Shown here piece after piece: positions 34,255-42,668 of a stretch of 64,000 nt of DNA. A model generated the notes under the pieces. That model did not search any database. It was not told where the DNA came from and worked only from the letters and a program-made list of their open reading frames with translations. Within the stretch, counting starts at the first letter, position 1. Every line of letters begins with the position of its first letter. A program made the translations under genes and the position numbers. The stretch is from Woeseiaceae bacterium (GTDB lineage: Bacteria; Pseudomonadota; Gammaproteobacteria; Steroidobacterales; Woeseiaceae): assembly GCA_028289545.1 (NCBI GenBank), contig JANQPG010000008.1, positions 62,001 to 126,000 of the forward strand, read 5' to 3'.

Positions 34255-34728
34255 TCACTGATGGTTTTCTTGACCTGGCGAGTTGTCGTCTCGCAAGTAC
34301 GGCTCCGTTCCCATCCCGAATACCTGATCCTGTATCTCTCGTGCTCTGGCAACGTCTCGCTCTTCAACGACCGTCCACAGAAGTCCATCGGCTCTAATGG
34401 AGCGATAGGGTATTGACGCATCGTCAAGCTGCCCTCGAAACGCGGCTAAGTAGGCCGGGTTGATACTGAACGAGCGATTTTTCGGCAGGTACGTCTCCCA
34501 GATGCGAATGACGATCTCCGAGATATCTTCGACCCTTGCATAATCGGCTTCCAGGATGCCGGTTTCGGTAATTCTGTAATCAATCCCGCTGTTCTCGAAC
34601 TCATCGATTGCAACCTCCCGGAGATCGGGAATGACCGCATTGACTGCAACGAAGTGGACGTCATCCGCCGGCTGACCACAGGCACACAGCAACACGGCAG
34701 CCAATGAGGAGGGACGTAGGTATCGCAT
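34255..34728 (-). CDS. Uncharacterised lipoprotein
   Basis: A 157-residue protein whose ATG at 34728 is followed by a lipoprotein signal ending LLCACG. The mature part is acidic, with EFENSGIDYRITETG, ISEIVIRIWETYLP and a repeat of the same kind of alpha/beta unit in AFRGQLDDASIPYRSIRADG, as if two related halves were present. No known domain. It converges with the RES-like gene and stands alone. The longer frame to 34794 has no signal-like start. Confidence 0.65.
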   Translation of the reverse strand: MRYLRPSSLAAVLLCACGQPADDVHFVAVNAVIPDLREVAIDEFENSGIDYRITETGILEADYARVEDISEIVIRIWETYLPKNRSFSINPAYLAAFRGQLDDASIPYRSIRADGLLWTVVEERDVARAREIQDQVFGMGTEPYLRDDNSPGQENHQ

Positions 34729-34822
34729 ACCTGCTGATCCGCCAGTTTGTGTCGAGATCCCTATATTCCAGCATCTCGACCTCCTGGTCCACACCAGCTA
34801 CAACCAGGTGGTTCTCTACATA

Positions 34823-35980
34823 TTAGACAAAGAACAGCGGCCATTCGGGATCCAGTCCCAATCTGACTCTCCCTACATCGGCTTGCATGGCTGGCTGCGC
34901 GACAATATGTCGAAGCATCGCGTGGAGGTCGCGCGCGGGCTTTTCGATCGGCGAGTCTTCATAGAGACCGGACGTACCGCTCAACTCGTGTAGCGTATCT
35001 ACCGCTGACTTCGCCGCATTGATGACAAAGAAAACGGCGGCATAAAGATCAGTGCTCAATTCCTGGCTCGGCGTATTTTCTGCATCCGCGTGAGCCCATA
35101 CGGCATGAGCCGCCGACTTCAATCGCTCCCTCGCGAGCGTCAGGGCTTCTCCGTGTTGCGCAATGGCGATTTGAAAGTCCTGTCGATCACGTGGATCCGG
35201 CATTGGCCCTGGGGTCACGGTGGTTCGCCCTCGATTCAGTGCATGATCAAAAACCGCCCGAGCCACACCCAGGATCTGCGCTGCAAAGATTGCCGATATG
35301 CACGCAAATATGGGTAGACGATCTGTCGGTCCTGTTACCAGGGACTCGTTCGCGAAAGAGAAGGTGCGGTGTGCGGGTACAACGGTATCTGCGATCTCGA
35401 TATCGTTGCTGCCAGTGCCGCGCAGCCCACTGGAATGCCAGGTATCGATGATCTCGAACGAATCGCGGGGGATTGCAGCCATTACAATCTCCGGCGCACC
35501 CGATGCATCCACGACAGGTCGTCCGTCGACCAGTTTGCGACAGCTCAGCACGGCCCAGTCTGCCCCCGGGCTGCCCGACATGAGCGGCCAGCGTCCGCGA
35601 ATGATGGCTTCGTCGTCCCGTGTATCAAGTTCGCCAGCGGGAATTGTCGACTGGCATATCAATTTGTCGCAGCCGGAGAACAACTCTTCCCTGAGAGCTT
35701 GAGGCATGAAACGCGCGTAAAACCCGATGAGTCCGGCATTCCAGATTACCCAGCTAACCGCTGCATCCTCATAGGCAATCGACTCATGGACCTTAAGCAT
35801 GTCGGGCAGTGCTGTTCCGAGCCCACCGTGTGCAAGCGCAATCGGCATGCCCAACAGTCCACTGGCGCGAATAGCCTCGATGACCTGACTGGAAAGCTGC
35901 CTGTTCTTGTCGGCTTCGCGGCGGTGCGCCGCGACCATAGGCAGCAGCAGCTCCAGGGAGGCGGCAGGTTGTTGAGTCAT
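34823..35980 (-). CDS. Acyl-CoA-dehydrogenase-fold flavin monooxygenase
   Basis: A 385-residue protein of the acyl-CoA dehydrogenase superfamily, in the branch with Acyl-CoA_dh_2 C-terminus that includes HsaA, IacA and similar two-component flavin hydroxylases. Seen are the N-terminal LSSQVIEAIRASGLLGMPIA, the central DTWHSSGLRGTGSNDIEIAD and the C-terminal DLHAMLRHIVAQP. Such enzymes hydroxylate aromatic or heterocyclic substrates with FMNH2 supplied by a separate reductase; none is nearby. The ATG at 35980 has GGAGA upstream. A divergent HxlR-type regulator 105 bp away probably controls it. Confidence 0.8.
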   Translation of the reverse strand: MTQQPAASLELLLPMVAAHRREADKNRQLSSQVIEAIRASGLLGMPIALAHGGLGTALPDMLKVHESIAYEDAAVSWVIWNAGLIGFYARFMPQALREELFSGCDKLICQSTIPAGELDTRDDEAIIRGRWPLMSGSPGADWAVLSCRKLVDGRPVVDASGAPEIVMAAIPRDSFEIIDTWHSSGLRGTGSNDIEIADTVVPAHRTFSFANESLVTGPTDRLPIFACISAIFAAQILGVARAVFDHALNRGRTTVTPGPMPDPRDRQDFQIAIAQHGEALTLARERLKSAAHAVWAHADAENTPSQELSTDLYAAVFFVINAAKSAVDTLHELSGTSGLYEDSPIEKPARDLHAMLRHIVAQPAMQADVGRVRLGLDPEWPLFFV

Positions 35981-36085
35981 TCTCAGTCTCCTCGATTCTG
36001 GGCTCATAAGCTCTCAGCTAGCCTGAAGGAAATCTACTACGAATTTCGAAGTTGATATTGTCGGCAGCCCCGGCACACTGAAACT

Positions 36086-36829
36086 ATGAAAAGCAAATAT
36101 GGACAGTACTGTCCGGTGTCGCTGGCGACCGAAATATTGGGGGAGCGCTGGACCATTCTCGTCGTTCTGGTTCTTGCTGATGGTTTTCACCGCTTCTCGG
36201 AGCTGGAACGCGCGTTGCCCAGGATCTCGGCGTCAACTTTGAGCGCGCGGCTGAAAAAGCTCGAAGACGCAGGCGTGATCGAGCGTCGCCCAGGTGAGAG
36301 CGGAGAAAAGTTCGTCTATTTCCTGACGCCGGCAGGTGACGAACTCGGCCAGATCGTCTTTGATCTTGGATTATGGGGGCATCGATGGGGGCGCGACCTG
36401 GTCACCGACGATCTCGATCCAGAACATCTCATCTGGAGCATGCACATGCGGATGAATACCGAGATTATGCCGGCGCAACGCACCACAATTGCTTTTGAGT
36501 TTGCGGACCAACCCGTCAAGAAACGATACTTCTGGATACTCGCAGAGAACAAAAAGGTACAAGCATGCCTCAAGCATCCTGGCTTTGATGAAGATCTGCG
36601 TGTGATCGCCAGGCTCAGATCGTTGACCTATGCCTGGAGAGGCTTCGTCTCACTACGCGACGAGATTTCAAAAGGAAGTATTCGAGTGCTCGGTCCTGCG
36701 AAGCTCGCAAGAGCATTTCCGGACTGGTTACTGGGAAGTATGTTGGCAAATCAGGAACGTATGTACCCGGGCCGCGAACGCGACCTGCAGCGGTCTTTTC
36801 GTGGGGAAATTAACTCATCGGCAGACTAG
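36086..36829 (+). CDS. HxlR-family transcriptional regulator with extended C-terminus
   Basis: A 247-residue regulator. The N-terminal 95 residues are an HxlR winged helix: CPVSLATEILGERWTILVV, FSELERALPRISASTLSARL and FVYFLTPAGDEL. The C-terminal 150 residues form an alpha/beta domain found in long HxlR relatives, perhaps a SCP2-like ligand pocket. It is divergent from the flavin monooxygenase gene and thus its likely repressor; the substrate or product of that enzyme may be the inducer. Confidence 0.85.
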   Translation: MKSKYGQYCPVSLATEILGERWTILVVLVLADGFHRFSELERALPRISASTLSARLKKLEDAGVIERRPGESGEKFVYFLTPAGDELGQIVFDLGLWGHRWGRDLVTDDLDPEHLIWSMHMRMNTEIMPAQRTTIAFEFADQPVKKRYFWILAENKKVQACLKHPGFDEDLRVIARLRSLTYAWRGFVSLRDEISKGSIRVLGPAKLARAFPDWLLGSMLANQERMYPGRERDLQRSFRGEINSSAD

Positions 36830-36914
36830 CGGGTTAATGTGCCGAAGGTCTTTTGGTATCACGAGGGATAACAACGGACGGATCGTAAGATTCGACTGGC
36901 ATCTGCGTAGTAAA

Positions 36915-36922
36915 GGGTAGGG
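36915..36922 (+). other. KOPS-like octamer (FtsK-orienting sequence)
   Basis: GGGTAGGG on the + strand matches the FtsK-orienting consensus GGGNAGGG and points towards the dif site at 42081. Another copy in the same sense is at 17650-17657, and one in the opposite sense is at 45365-45372 beyond dif. Single octamers are frequent by chance; the polarity is what fits. Confidence 0.4.
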
Positions 36923-37022
36923 CGGCGCAACAATTTCTCTGGGGCGTTATTCTCCACTTATGAATAGTAGTTACGCTTAGGTTCATTGCGATGCCCTGCC
37001 TGATCGCGAGTACAATTCAGAC

Positions 37023-37355
37023 GTGAAACTAGCCGAAGCCAGAATATTCGCGCTGTCGTTACCTGAGGCTGATGAGCAGCCACATTTCCAGTACAGCTCA
37101 TTTCGGGTGAAAGGGAAGATATTTGCGACGGTGCCACCCGATAAGAATCACCTGAACGTTTTCGTTGACGATGAACGGTGCGAGTTAGCTTTGTCGATGT
37201 TTCCGGACGCGTACGAAAAGCTATGGTGGGGGAAAAAGGTTGTTGGAGTCACCGTACGTCTTTCTGAGGCTGACGTTTCCGACGTCCAGGATCTGCTGCA
37301 CTCTGCGTGGAAGCGCAAAGCCCCAAAACGAGTTGTCGAGGCGAATTCGAAGTAA
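37023..37355 (+). CDS. MmcQ/YjbR family protein
   Basis: A 110-residue protein of the MmcQ/YjbR fold (a double-wing DNA-binding-like domain): ARIFALSLPEADEQPHFQYS, FRVKGKIFATVPPDKNHLNV and MFPDAYEKLWWGKKVVGVTV. The family is widespread, and its function is not established. GTG start. It stands alone between the HxlR gene and a convergent lipoprotein gene. The 193-bp gap before it holds a KOPS-like octamer only. Confidence 0.88.
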   Translation: MKLAEARIFALSLPEADEQPHFQYSSFRVKGKIFATVPPDKNHLNVFVDDERCELALSMFPDAYEKLWWGKKVVGVTVRLSEADVSDVQDLLHSAWKRKAPKRVVEANSK

Positions 37356-37465
37356 CGCGGAGTCGTGGACCTGGCAATGCGCGTCATTGGTGCTCTGAGC
37401 GGCCGCTTCTGGCCGTAAGCAGCCATCCGGTTCTTTGATGCCTGGTGACCTCTACGGTATGCTTT

Positions 37466-37912
37466 TTAGCCGCTCTCTGCCTGGTGAGAGCGATTATGAA
37501 TCGTCATCATGCGGCAGCTATTGCCGATCATGTTCCAATTCACGATAACGTCCTCAACAACAGCCAGCCCGTACCTGCAAGTGAATGTCGCGGTGTACCA
37601 GTGGCGCTCACTGGTGGTGCATGACGCTAGCCGGCCGTAGTCGTCTATTGGCTCGTTAAAATTGGTTGGGTTACAACTTGTGCTCGTATGGTTGACTACT
37701 CTCGTCTTGAAAGCATCGAACCTGTAAAGCTGATAGCTGTCCTTTTCGACGACGGCCGTGGGAGCACCCTGCATATCAAGAAACTCTTCGATCGGTGCGC
37801 CTATCCAGCTATTCATTGCTGGTGTATGAGAATCGATTTGCTGCTGCGAAGTCGCGCAGCCTGAGACCAGCGCGCTAGCTGCAAATAATACGACAAGCTT
37901 CTTGAGTATCAT
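37466..37912 (-). CDS. Small lipoprotein
   Basis: A 148-residue protein starting at ATG 37912 with a lipoprotein signal (KKLVVLFAASALVSGC). The mature part begins TSQQQIDSHTPAMNSWIGAP, like the start of BamE/SmpA-type or transcription-coupled lipoproteins (IGxPIEEFLDMQGAPT), and contains four further Cys. The domain WIGAPIEEFLDMQGAPTAV is reminiscent of the SmpA/OmlA fold. Function unknown. It converges with the YjbR gene. Confidence 0.7.
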   Translation of the reverse strand: MILKKLVVLFAASALVSGCATSQQQIDSHTPAMNSWIGAPIEEFLDMQGAPTAVVEKDSYQLYRFDAFKTRVVNHTSTSCNPTNFNEPIDDYGRLASCTTSERHWYTATFTCRYGLAVVEDVIVNWNMIGNSCRMMTIHNRSHQAESG

Positions 37913-38366
37913 TTTCGTTAACCCCTGGACCGCCACTGTGTGAGCAAAGGTATCACTAAGTAGCTATTGAATTTGTTCAGGCACGAGATCGGTCGAGCCC
38001 ACGATGCGGATTCTGTCGCTCAGGATATGGTAACTCATGTCGGTCCTCCAAATTCCAGGCAGAGAACCCCAGCCGTAACCCTTTGTTTCTATAGTGACAA
38101 GGCTCGCGAGACGACGAACTTTGAGGTGATAGTCATCACTCAATACTCAGCGCAACGCATCTTCTCGAATCAAACCTGTGCATACTCCCATAAGTGGCCC
38201 CCAATGACCGTCGCCGCCCAGTGCACCGGATTCATTGGAATCGGATAAATCGTAATATGAATTCACGGTTACGTGGTCAGTTATGTAGTGATTTGTGACG
38301 CGTAGCCGTGACTGACGAGACGACACGCGCAACAGTGCGAATCCTATACCATTCCGAGGGCACGCT
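37913..38366. other. 454-bp spacer carrying a 48-bp repeat copy
   Basis: No gene of normal size is supported. On the minus strand a 24-codon frame at 37964-38038 (MSYHILSDRIRIVGS ...) starts six bases behind GGAGG, and its ribosome-binding region is part of the 48-bp repeat at 38038-38085. The rest up to the gene at 38367 shows nothing I can name. Confidence 0.35.
38038..38085. repeat. 48-bp direct repeat, copy 1
   Basis: This block recurs at 38878-38925 in the same direction with only three mismatches in 48 bases, 840 bp apart. Together the copies bracket the gene at 38367-38858. The shared core includes AAATTCCAGGCAGAGA and CCCAGCCGTAACCCTTTG. Read on the minus strand, both copies are open in a frame that gives KGLRLGxSAWNLEDR, and two of the three differences are silent there. 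Confidence 0.75.
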
Positions 38367-38858
38367 ATGTCGTCCAGCTATGTCGCGAACTTTCTAAACG
38401 CCGAACAACGCTTGGCCATGCAAGGCCACATCGACGACCACACGATGGACGACTTTGTCGACGAGTGCTACGAAGACGGCACTCTCTGTATTGGCGTCAG
38501 TACGGACGCCTGGGTCTACATGGCGTGCCGGGCCTATCTGCAGCACCATGGTTGCGTGACCATGGTCACCGCAACGCCCTTCGGTGAGCAGCTCTGGAAA
38601 AGTTGCGATTTTGTTGACCTGTACATCTCCGAAGACGAAGCAAGCAGTGTTCTGGAACGGCTTCATGCTCTTGCGTCACGCGGCGAGGATCCGATTCCTT
38701 TCATCCGGCAGCAGCTGGAGGCATTCGAGAAGCCCGGCTACGTCAAAGAGCTGGAATACGCGTCCGAAGACTACCTGGCATTCTTCGAGTCCTTCCAGCA
38801 ACACGTGGCTTACGCGGCCGAAAACGACCTCAGCATCATTATCTTCTTGCCTTACTAG
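38367..38858 (+). CDS. Hypothetical protein between direct repeats
   Basis: A 163-residue acidic protein without signal peptide or membrane helix. Sections such as AEQRLAMQGHIDDHTMDDFV, LCIGVSTDAWVYMACRAYLQ and SCDFVDLYISEDEASSVLER suggest an alpha/beta fold with many charged surface residues. It has no family that I recognise; the composition is like that of small immunity-type proteins, but no toxin is next to it. It is bracketed by the two 48-bp repeats, which hints that it arrived or was duplicated as a unit. Confidence 0.6.
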   Translation: MSSSYVANFLNAEQRLAMQGHIDDHTMDDFVDECYEDGTLCIGVSTDAWVYMACRAYLQHHGCVTMVTATPFGEQLWKSCDFVDLYISEDEASSVLERLHALASRGEDPIPFIRQQLEAFEKPGYVKELEYASEDYLAFFESFQQHVAYAAENDLSIIIFLPY

Positions 38859-38877
38859 CCAAGACAACGAGCGCGGC

Positions 38878-38925
38878 TGTCGGTCCTCTAAATTCCAGGC
38901 AGAGAGTCCCAGCCGTAACCCTTTG
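38878..38925. repeat. 48-bp direct repeat, copy 2
   Basis: Second copy of the block at 38038-38085 (45 of 48 bases the same). It starts 20 bp behind the stop of the bracketed gene. Upstream on the minus strand the same open frame continues as IPSVQHGQIEYVAWAKGLRL, which may be a relic of a larger gene of which copy 1 is a second fragment. Confidence 0.75.
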
Positions 38926-39071
38926 GCCCAGGCGACATATTCAATCTGCCCGTGTTGCACCGACGGTATGTTAGCAGCCCGAAGATCTTGAATCGTTTGC
39001 GGACTCTCCGGATACAATAACCGTTGGGGTTTTTGATACATCAGAAGTCCACGATTCAACGGGATTGTGCT

Positions 39072-39914
39072 ATGAAGATCTGGCTGATCATCATTATGGC
39101 GGCCTTTTTCGTCACGCTCGCGCTTCTCGCCGCGTGGCGACACCTCGACCGGAGGGCTGACGCGCACGCCTGGGACGAGCTACGAACGGATATCGGAGTC
39201 GTTAACGGCACCTATAATTCGGCGCTCGTGCAGGGGCTGCCCAAACCCGCTCAGCGCTATTTCAATTTCATGATCGACCCGGGTGCGCCGCTACACACCG
39301 TTGTTGAGTTGCAGATGATTGGAGAATTGGGACGAGGCACCAAAGCATCGCACCAGTACAGTCCAATGAGCGCACACCAAATTCTGGCGCCACCCCATGG
39401 CTTGGTGTGGCAAGTTGACACCGGACCATTGAGCGGTTCTGACGGTGCACTGCCGACACAGTCCTGGACTCGATTCTGGCTGTTCGGCCTGTTGCCGGTC
39501 GTTCGCGTCGGCGGTGCCGATCACCAGCGATCCGCTTTCGGCAGGGTAGTGGCTGAGGCCGCCTTCTGGGCTCCTGCAAGCCTTTTGCCGAGCAAGCACG
39601 TTTGTTGGGAGGCCGTTGACGATAGCACCGCACGTGCCATCGTCCGGTACGGCCCGTTTGAACAGGCCGTGGATATCACCGTGGACGAGGAGGGTGCGCC
39701 GAGCCGAGTGCTAATCCAGCGATGGAGCAATGAAAACGCCGACAAAGTGTATCGTGAGCAGCCTTTTGGCGGAGAGCTCTCCGCATTTGAGAGTCACGAC
39801 GGATATCGGCTGCCAACTCGCGTCGAGGGCGGCAACCATTTCGGCACGGCTGATTATTTTCCATTCTTCAAGGCTGAAATCACCGACATCCGGTTTCCAG
39901 GGGAGGGGCGCTGA
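39072..39914 (+). CDS. DUF6544-like membrane-anchored protein
   Basis: A 280-residue protein with one N-terminal helix (WLIIIMAAFFVTLALLAAW) and a soluble rest that follows the DUF6544 (formerly DUF6920) pattern: LPKPAQRYFNFMI, GLVWQVDTGPLSGSDG, RFWLFGLLPVVRVGGAD and GRVVAEAAFWAPASLLPS. The C-terminal half is beta-rich (ESHDGYRLPTRVEGGNHFGT). The family is uncharacterised. The ATG at 39072 gives the helix directly; a longer frame adds nothing. Three bases separate it from the M23 peptidase gene, so they form an operon. Confidence 0.8.
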   Translation: MKIWLIIIMAAFFVTLALLAAWRHLDRRADAHAWDELRTDIGVVNGTYNSALVQGLPKPAQRYFNFMIDPGAPLHTVVELQMIGELGRGTKASHQYSPMSAHQILAPPHGLVWQVDTGPLSGSDGALPTQSWTRFWLFGLLPVVRVGGADHQRSAFGRVVAEAAFWAPASLLPSKHVCWEAVDDSTARAIVRYGPFEQAVDITVDEEGAPSRVLIQRWSNENADKVYREQPFGGELSAFESHDGYRLPTRVEGGNHFGTADYFPFFKAEITDIRFPGEGR

Positions 39915-39917
39915 GCG

Positions 39918-40922
39918 GTGAACGCCATCGACATGAGCGCGATTGGGCTGCAGATACTCTTGCCGTTAGCGTTGATCGGTTGGCTGGCCTTCTCGCCATT
40001 GCGCAGTCGAATGGGATTCCTGTTGCAGGCGCTTGCGACCGGCCTTGCGCTGGTCGCGCTGTTACTGTCCGCAATCTGGATGGTTCCGCCATGGTGGACG
40101 CCTTTTGTCTATCTGGCGCTCTGGCTTCTGGCCGTTCTCGGCCGGAGCAGTGATCGATTGCGCGCGAACGGTTGGCTCCCACGAGGTGCCTCGGCTTGGA
40201 TAGCAGTCGTGGGATTCATAGCCTTATCCGTGTTTGCGGGAAGTGTGGCCCTGTCGTCGCTGGATGGCAGAAATCCGCCGGTAGATGTGCGAGTCGTGAA
40301 ACTCGCCTTTCCGTTGGGTCCGGGTCGGTATCTGGTTGCCCATGGCGGGGCATCGGCGACAATCAATGGGCACTTCCTGACCCTCCATCCAACGACAGAG
40401 CGTCAGCGCGCGTATCGAGGTCAGTCCTACGCCGTCGACCTCATCGAGATCGGGGCCTGGGGCCTACGCGCGTCGGGCTGGCGGCCCGCCGAGCCGGCTG
40501 CGTATGCGATTTTCGGCGACCCGGTGTTCACGCCTTGTGAAGGCACAGTCATAGCCGCTTCCGACGGAAGACCCGACATGCCGGTCCCAAAAACCGACAC
40601 CTCCCGGCTGGAAGGCAATCACGTTGTGATTCGGTGCGGTGACGTTGCCGTATTGCTCGCGCACCTGCAGCAGGGTAGCGTCAGAGTCGGAGAGGGCGAT
40701 ACCCTGTCGGCCGGGCAGGCCGTGGGACGAGTTGGCAATAGCGGTCAATCGAACGAGCCTCATTTGCACGTCCATGTGCAGGCATTGCCGAAGCTCGGGT
40801 CGCTGTTTTCCGGCGAGCCGTTTTTTCTGACGTTTGATGGCGAGTTCCCGGTTAGAAATGATCGATTGACGTTCGATGCCAACCCAATCGAGCCCGAAAG
40901 CGCGGGTGAATCAGCCGATTGA
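39918..40922 (+). CDS. M23-type peptidase domain protein, membrane-bound
   Basis: A 334-residue protein, GTG start. Four hydrophobic helices (about 9-27, 35-54, 60-76, 93-113) precede a periplasmic LytM/M23 domain. The end of the domain is intact: VLLAHLQQGSVRVGEGD, GQAVGRVGNSGQSNEPHLHV. In the first metal motif the usual H-x3-D reads S-x3-D (SYAVD, Asp about 174), so one zinc ligand is replaced. It may therefore bind rather than cut cell-wall peptides, or use another His. It forms an operon with the DUF6544 gene upstream. Confidence 0.78.
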   Translation: MNAIDMSAIGLQILLPLALIGWLAFSPLRSRMGFLLQALATGLALVALLLSAIWMVPPWWTPFVYLALWLLAVLGRSSDRLRANGWLPRGASAWIAVVGFIALSVFAGSVALSSLDGRNPPVDVRVVKLAFPLGPGRYLVAHGGASATINGHFLTLHPTTERQRAYRGQSYAVDLIEIGAWGLRASGWRPAEPAAYAIFGDPVFTPCEGTVIAASDGRPDMPVPKTDTSRLEGNHVVIRCGDVAVLLAHLQQGSVRVGEGDTLSAGQAVGRVGNSGQSNEPHLHVHVQALPKLGSLFSGEPFFLTFDGEFPVRNDRLTFDANPIEPESAGESAD

Positions 40923-41108
40923 TGCCTGCGTGACGAAGGTCCAGCGCGTACACGAAATACCCCAGAGCGGCTATTAAGCAGGGCGTCGTTTAAGCCACGC
41001 CCTTAGGGGCTTTGACGGAGTGTATGGGTGGAACTACGGATTGATACGCCCCGGACACGGCGAAATACTTACCGTACGACATCCAAACTGTCTAGAACGG
41101 AGGATCTC

Positions 41109-41987
41109 ATGGTTGCGCAATCAGAATCCCTCAGCCCTTCCATCAAAGCGGTGCATGAAATCACTACGGGATACGTTGAGCAGCACAAGGAACACCGTTA
41201 TGGCACCTCGAAGCCGTTAATGTGGTGGGTGCTGACGTCCAGGAGCTGGGTCAGAGCGCCAATCACTGCATACGCGTTCGAGCACCGCGATGGCTTGGTT
41301 CTGTTCGATACTGGTGCAGACCCCGCCCTTGTTTCGGATCCGAACTACATCTCGTCGCCCATTGGTCGATTCATTCTCAAGAGAGTCTTTCGTTTCCATA
41401 TTGGGCCGGAAGACGCGCTCGACAGGCAACTCGACGCAATCAACCTTAAGGCGGCAGATGTCAGCAAGGTCATCGTTTCGCATTTGCACTTCGATCACAT
41501 CGGCGGCATTGCGCATGTACCACAGGCGGAACTACTCGTGAGCAAGGCGGACTGGCAGCGACTCAAAGCACCAAGTCCCGAGCAAGACTGGTTCCTGCGC
41601 GAGCACATCGAGTTGCCGGGGGCGAAGTGGCAAACCGTCGAATTCGTGCCGACCAGCGATCCGCTGTTCGCGCCTTTTGGCGAATGTTACGACTGCATGG
41701 GCGACGGATCGATGATTCTTTTACCTACGCCGGGCCATACGCCCGGCTCTATGTCACTACTGGTTCGAAGCATCGGGCTGCCGCCGCTTCTGTTTGTGGG
41801 TGATCTGACATACGAGCTTGAGCCACTGCACAACGATCAGGTCCCCGGGATTGGTGACGCCGACCAATTAACGGTCTCGTTTGCGAAGGTCCGCGAGCTA
41901 GAGGAAGCGATGCCAGACTTGGTAGTGGTCCCAAGCCACGATCCGTTTGCTTCTGGGAAGCTCGCGACAGCGCTCGGACGACACTGA
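41109..41987 (+). CDS. Metallo-beta-lactamase-fold hydrolase (lactonase-like)
   Basis: A 292-residue MBL-fold enzyme with the metal motif VSHLHFDHIGG, an Asp in LLFVGDLTYE and His in LPTPGHTPGS and VVPSHDP. The order and the FDTGADP segment resemble N-acyl-homoserine-lactone lactonases such as AiiA and AttM and their many relatives of unknown substrate. The ATG at 41109 is five bases behind GGAGG; earlier in-frame starts have no ribosome-binding site. Single gene, last one before dif on its side. Confidence 0.85.
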   Translation: MVAQSESLSPSIKAVHEITTGYVEQHKEHRYGTSKPLMWWVLTSRSWVRAPITAYAFEHRDGLVLFDTGADPALVSDPNYISSPIGRFILKRVFRFHIGPEDALDRQLDAINLKAADVSKVIVSHLHFDHIGGIAHVPQAELLVSKADWQRLKAPSPEQDWFLREHIELPGAKWQTVEFVPTSDPLFAPFGECYDCMGDGSMILLPTPGHTPGSMSLLVRSIGLPPLLFVGDLTYELEPLHNDQVPGIGDADQLTVSFAKVRELEEAMPDLVVVPSHDPFASGKLATALGRH

Positions 41988-42080
41988 AACCAACGCGGTC
42001 CATCCCCTCGGACAAGCTGAACTCCGCTAGGTCAACGCGTTGATTCTCTCAGCATATCGGCGGCAGGTCCGCCTCGCATT

Positions 42081-42108
42081 TATGCGCATAATGTATATTA
42101 TGTTAAAT
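42081..42108. other. dif chromosome dimer resolution site
   Basis: The 28 bases consist of a XerC arm TATGCGCATAA, a central TGTATA and a XerD arm TTATGTTAAAT. As I recall the E. coli dif (XerC arm GGTGCGCATAA, same centre, same XerD arm), only the first two bases differ. The site lies in the space between convergent genes (41987 and 42134), as is usual. It marks the place where XerCD and FtsK resolve chromosome dimers, and hence the replication terminus. Only one copy was noticed, so it does not look like a pair left by an integrated element. Confidence 0.93.
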
Positions 42109-42133
42109 AAAGGATGGACTGGCGATAGGCGCC

Positions 42134-42604
42134 CTAAGGGCGAGCCAGGGTCGCATCCTCCAGGGCAACGCCGCGGCCCGCTCGGTCAACCAGTCCTGCA
42201 CGCAGGCGCGCTCCTCCTCGACGCTTCTTGATCACTACCGGCGATTCGGTCGACAAGAGATGTGCTTCCCCCCAATCCGCCAGTGCGGCAAGAGCCAATA
42301 GCAAATCGCGTCCTTTATCGGTAAGCACATACGCGTATCGCTGACGTTCACCAGGCTCACGGTAAGGCTCCCGATCGAGCAAACCGTGCGCAACCATGCG
42401 TTTCAGGCGCTGTGTCAGTACCGACCTCGGCGCGCCGAGATCACCGAGCATGTCGTCGAAACGAACGACGCCATAAGCGCACTCGCGCAGCACGAGCAAT
42501 ACCCACCGGTCGCCGACAATCTCGGCGGCCAGGGCCATTGGGCACTGGTCTATCGGCACCCAGGCCCTCCTGCGCATTGATTTTTGAGTATCTGAGTTTG
42601 ACAT
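42134..42604 (-). CDS. HxlR-family transcriptional regulator
   Basis: A 156-residue winged-helix protein: CPMALAAEIVGDRWVLLVLR, FDDMLGDLGAPRSVLTQRLK and RYAYVLTDKGRDLLLALA are the HxlR hallmarks. A basic C-terminal tail (VVIKKRRGGARLRAG) follows. It is divergent from the dienelactone-hydrolase-like gene and probably controls it. Its end lies 26 bp from dif and overlaps a short stem CGCCC-TAA-GGGCG (42130-42142). Confidence 0.85.
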   Translation of the reverse strand: MSNSDTQKSMRRRAWVPIDQCPMALAAEIVGDRWVLLVLRECAYGVVRFDDMLGDLGAPRSVLTQRLKRMVAHGLLDREPYREPGERQRYAYVLTDKGRDLLLALAALADWGEAHLLSTESPVVIKKRRGGARLRAGLVDRAGRGVALEDATLARP

Positions 42605-42668
42605 ACAGACTTAGCCCACGTTTAAATGCCTGAGTTCGTTTTTGAATACTAGCGTAGGCCGAACCGTC

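Noticed and set aside
38038..38925. Integron attC sites around a gene cassette
   Set aside because: The repeats lack the inverse-core and core motifs (RYYYAAC, GTTRRRY) and the imperfect palindrome of attC, and no integrase is near.
42081..42108. Xer-dependent integrated element using dif
   Set aside because: Only one dif copy was noticed, and no filamentous phage or XerCD-exploiting element genes are adjacent.
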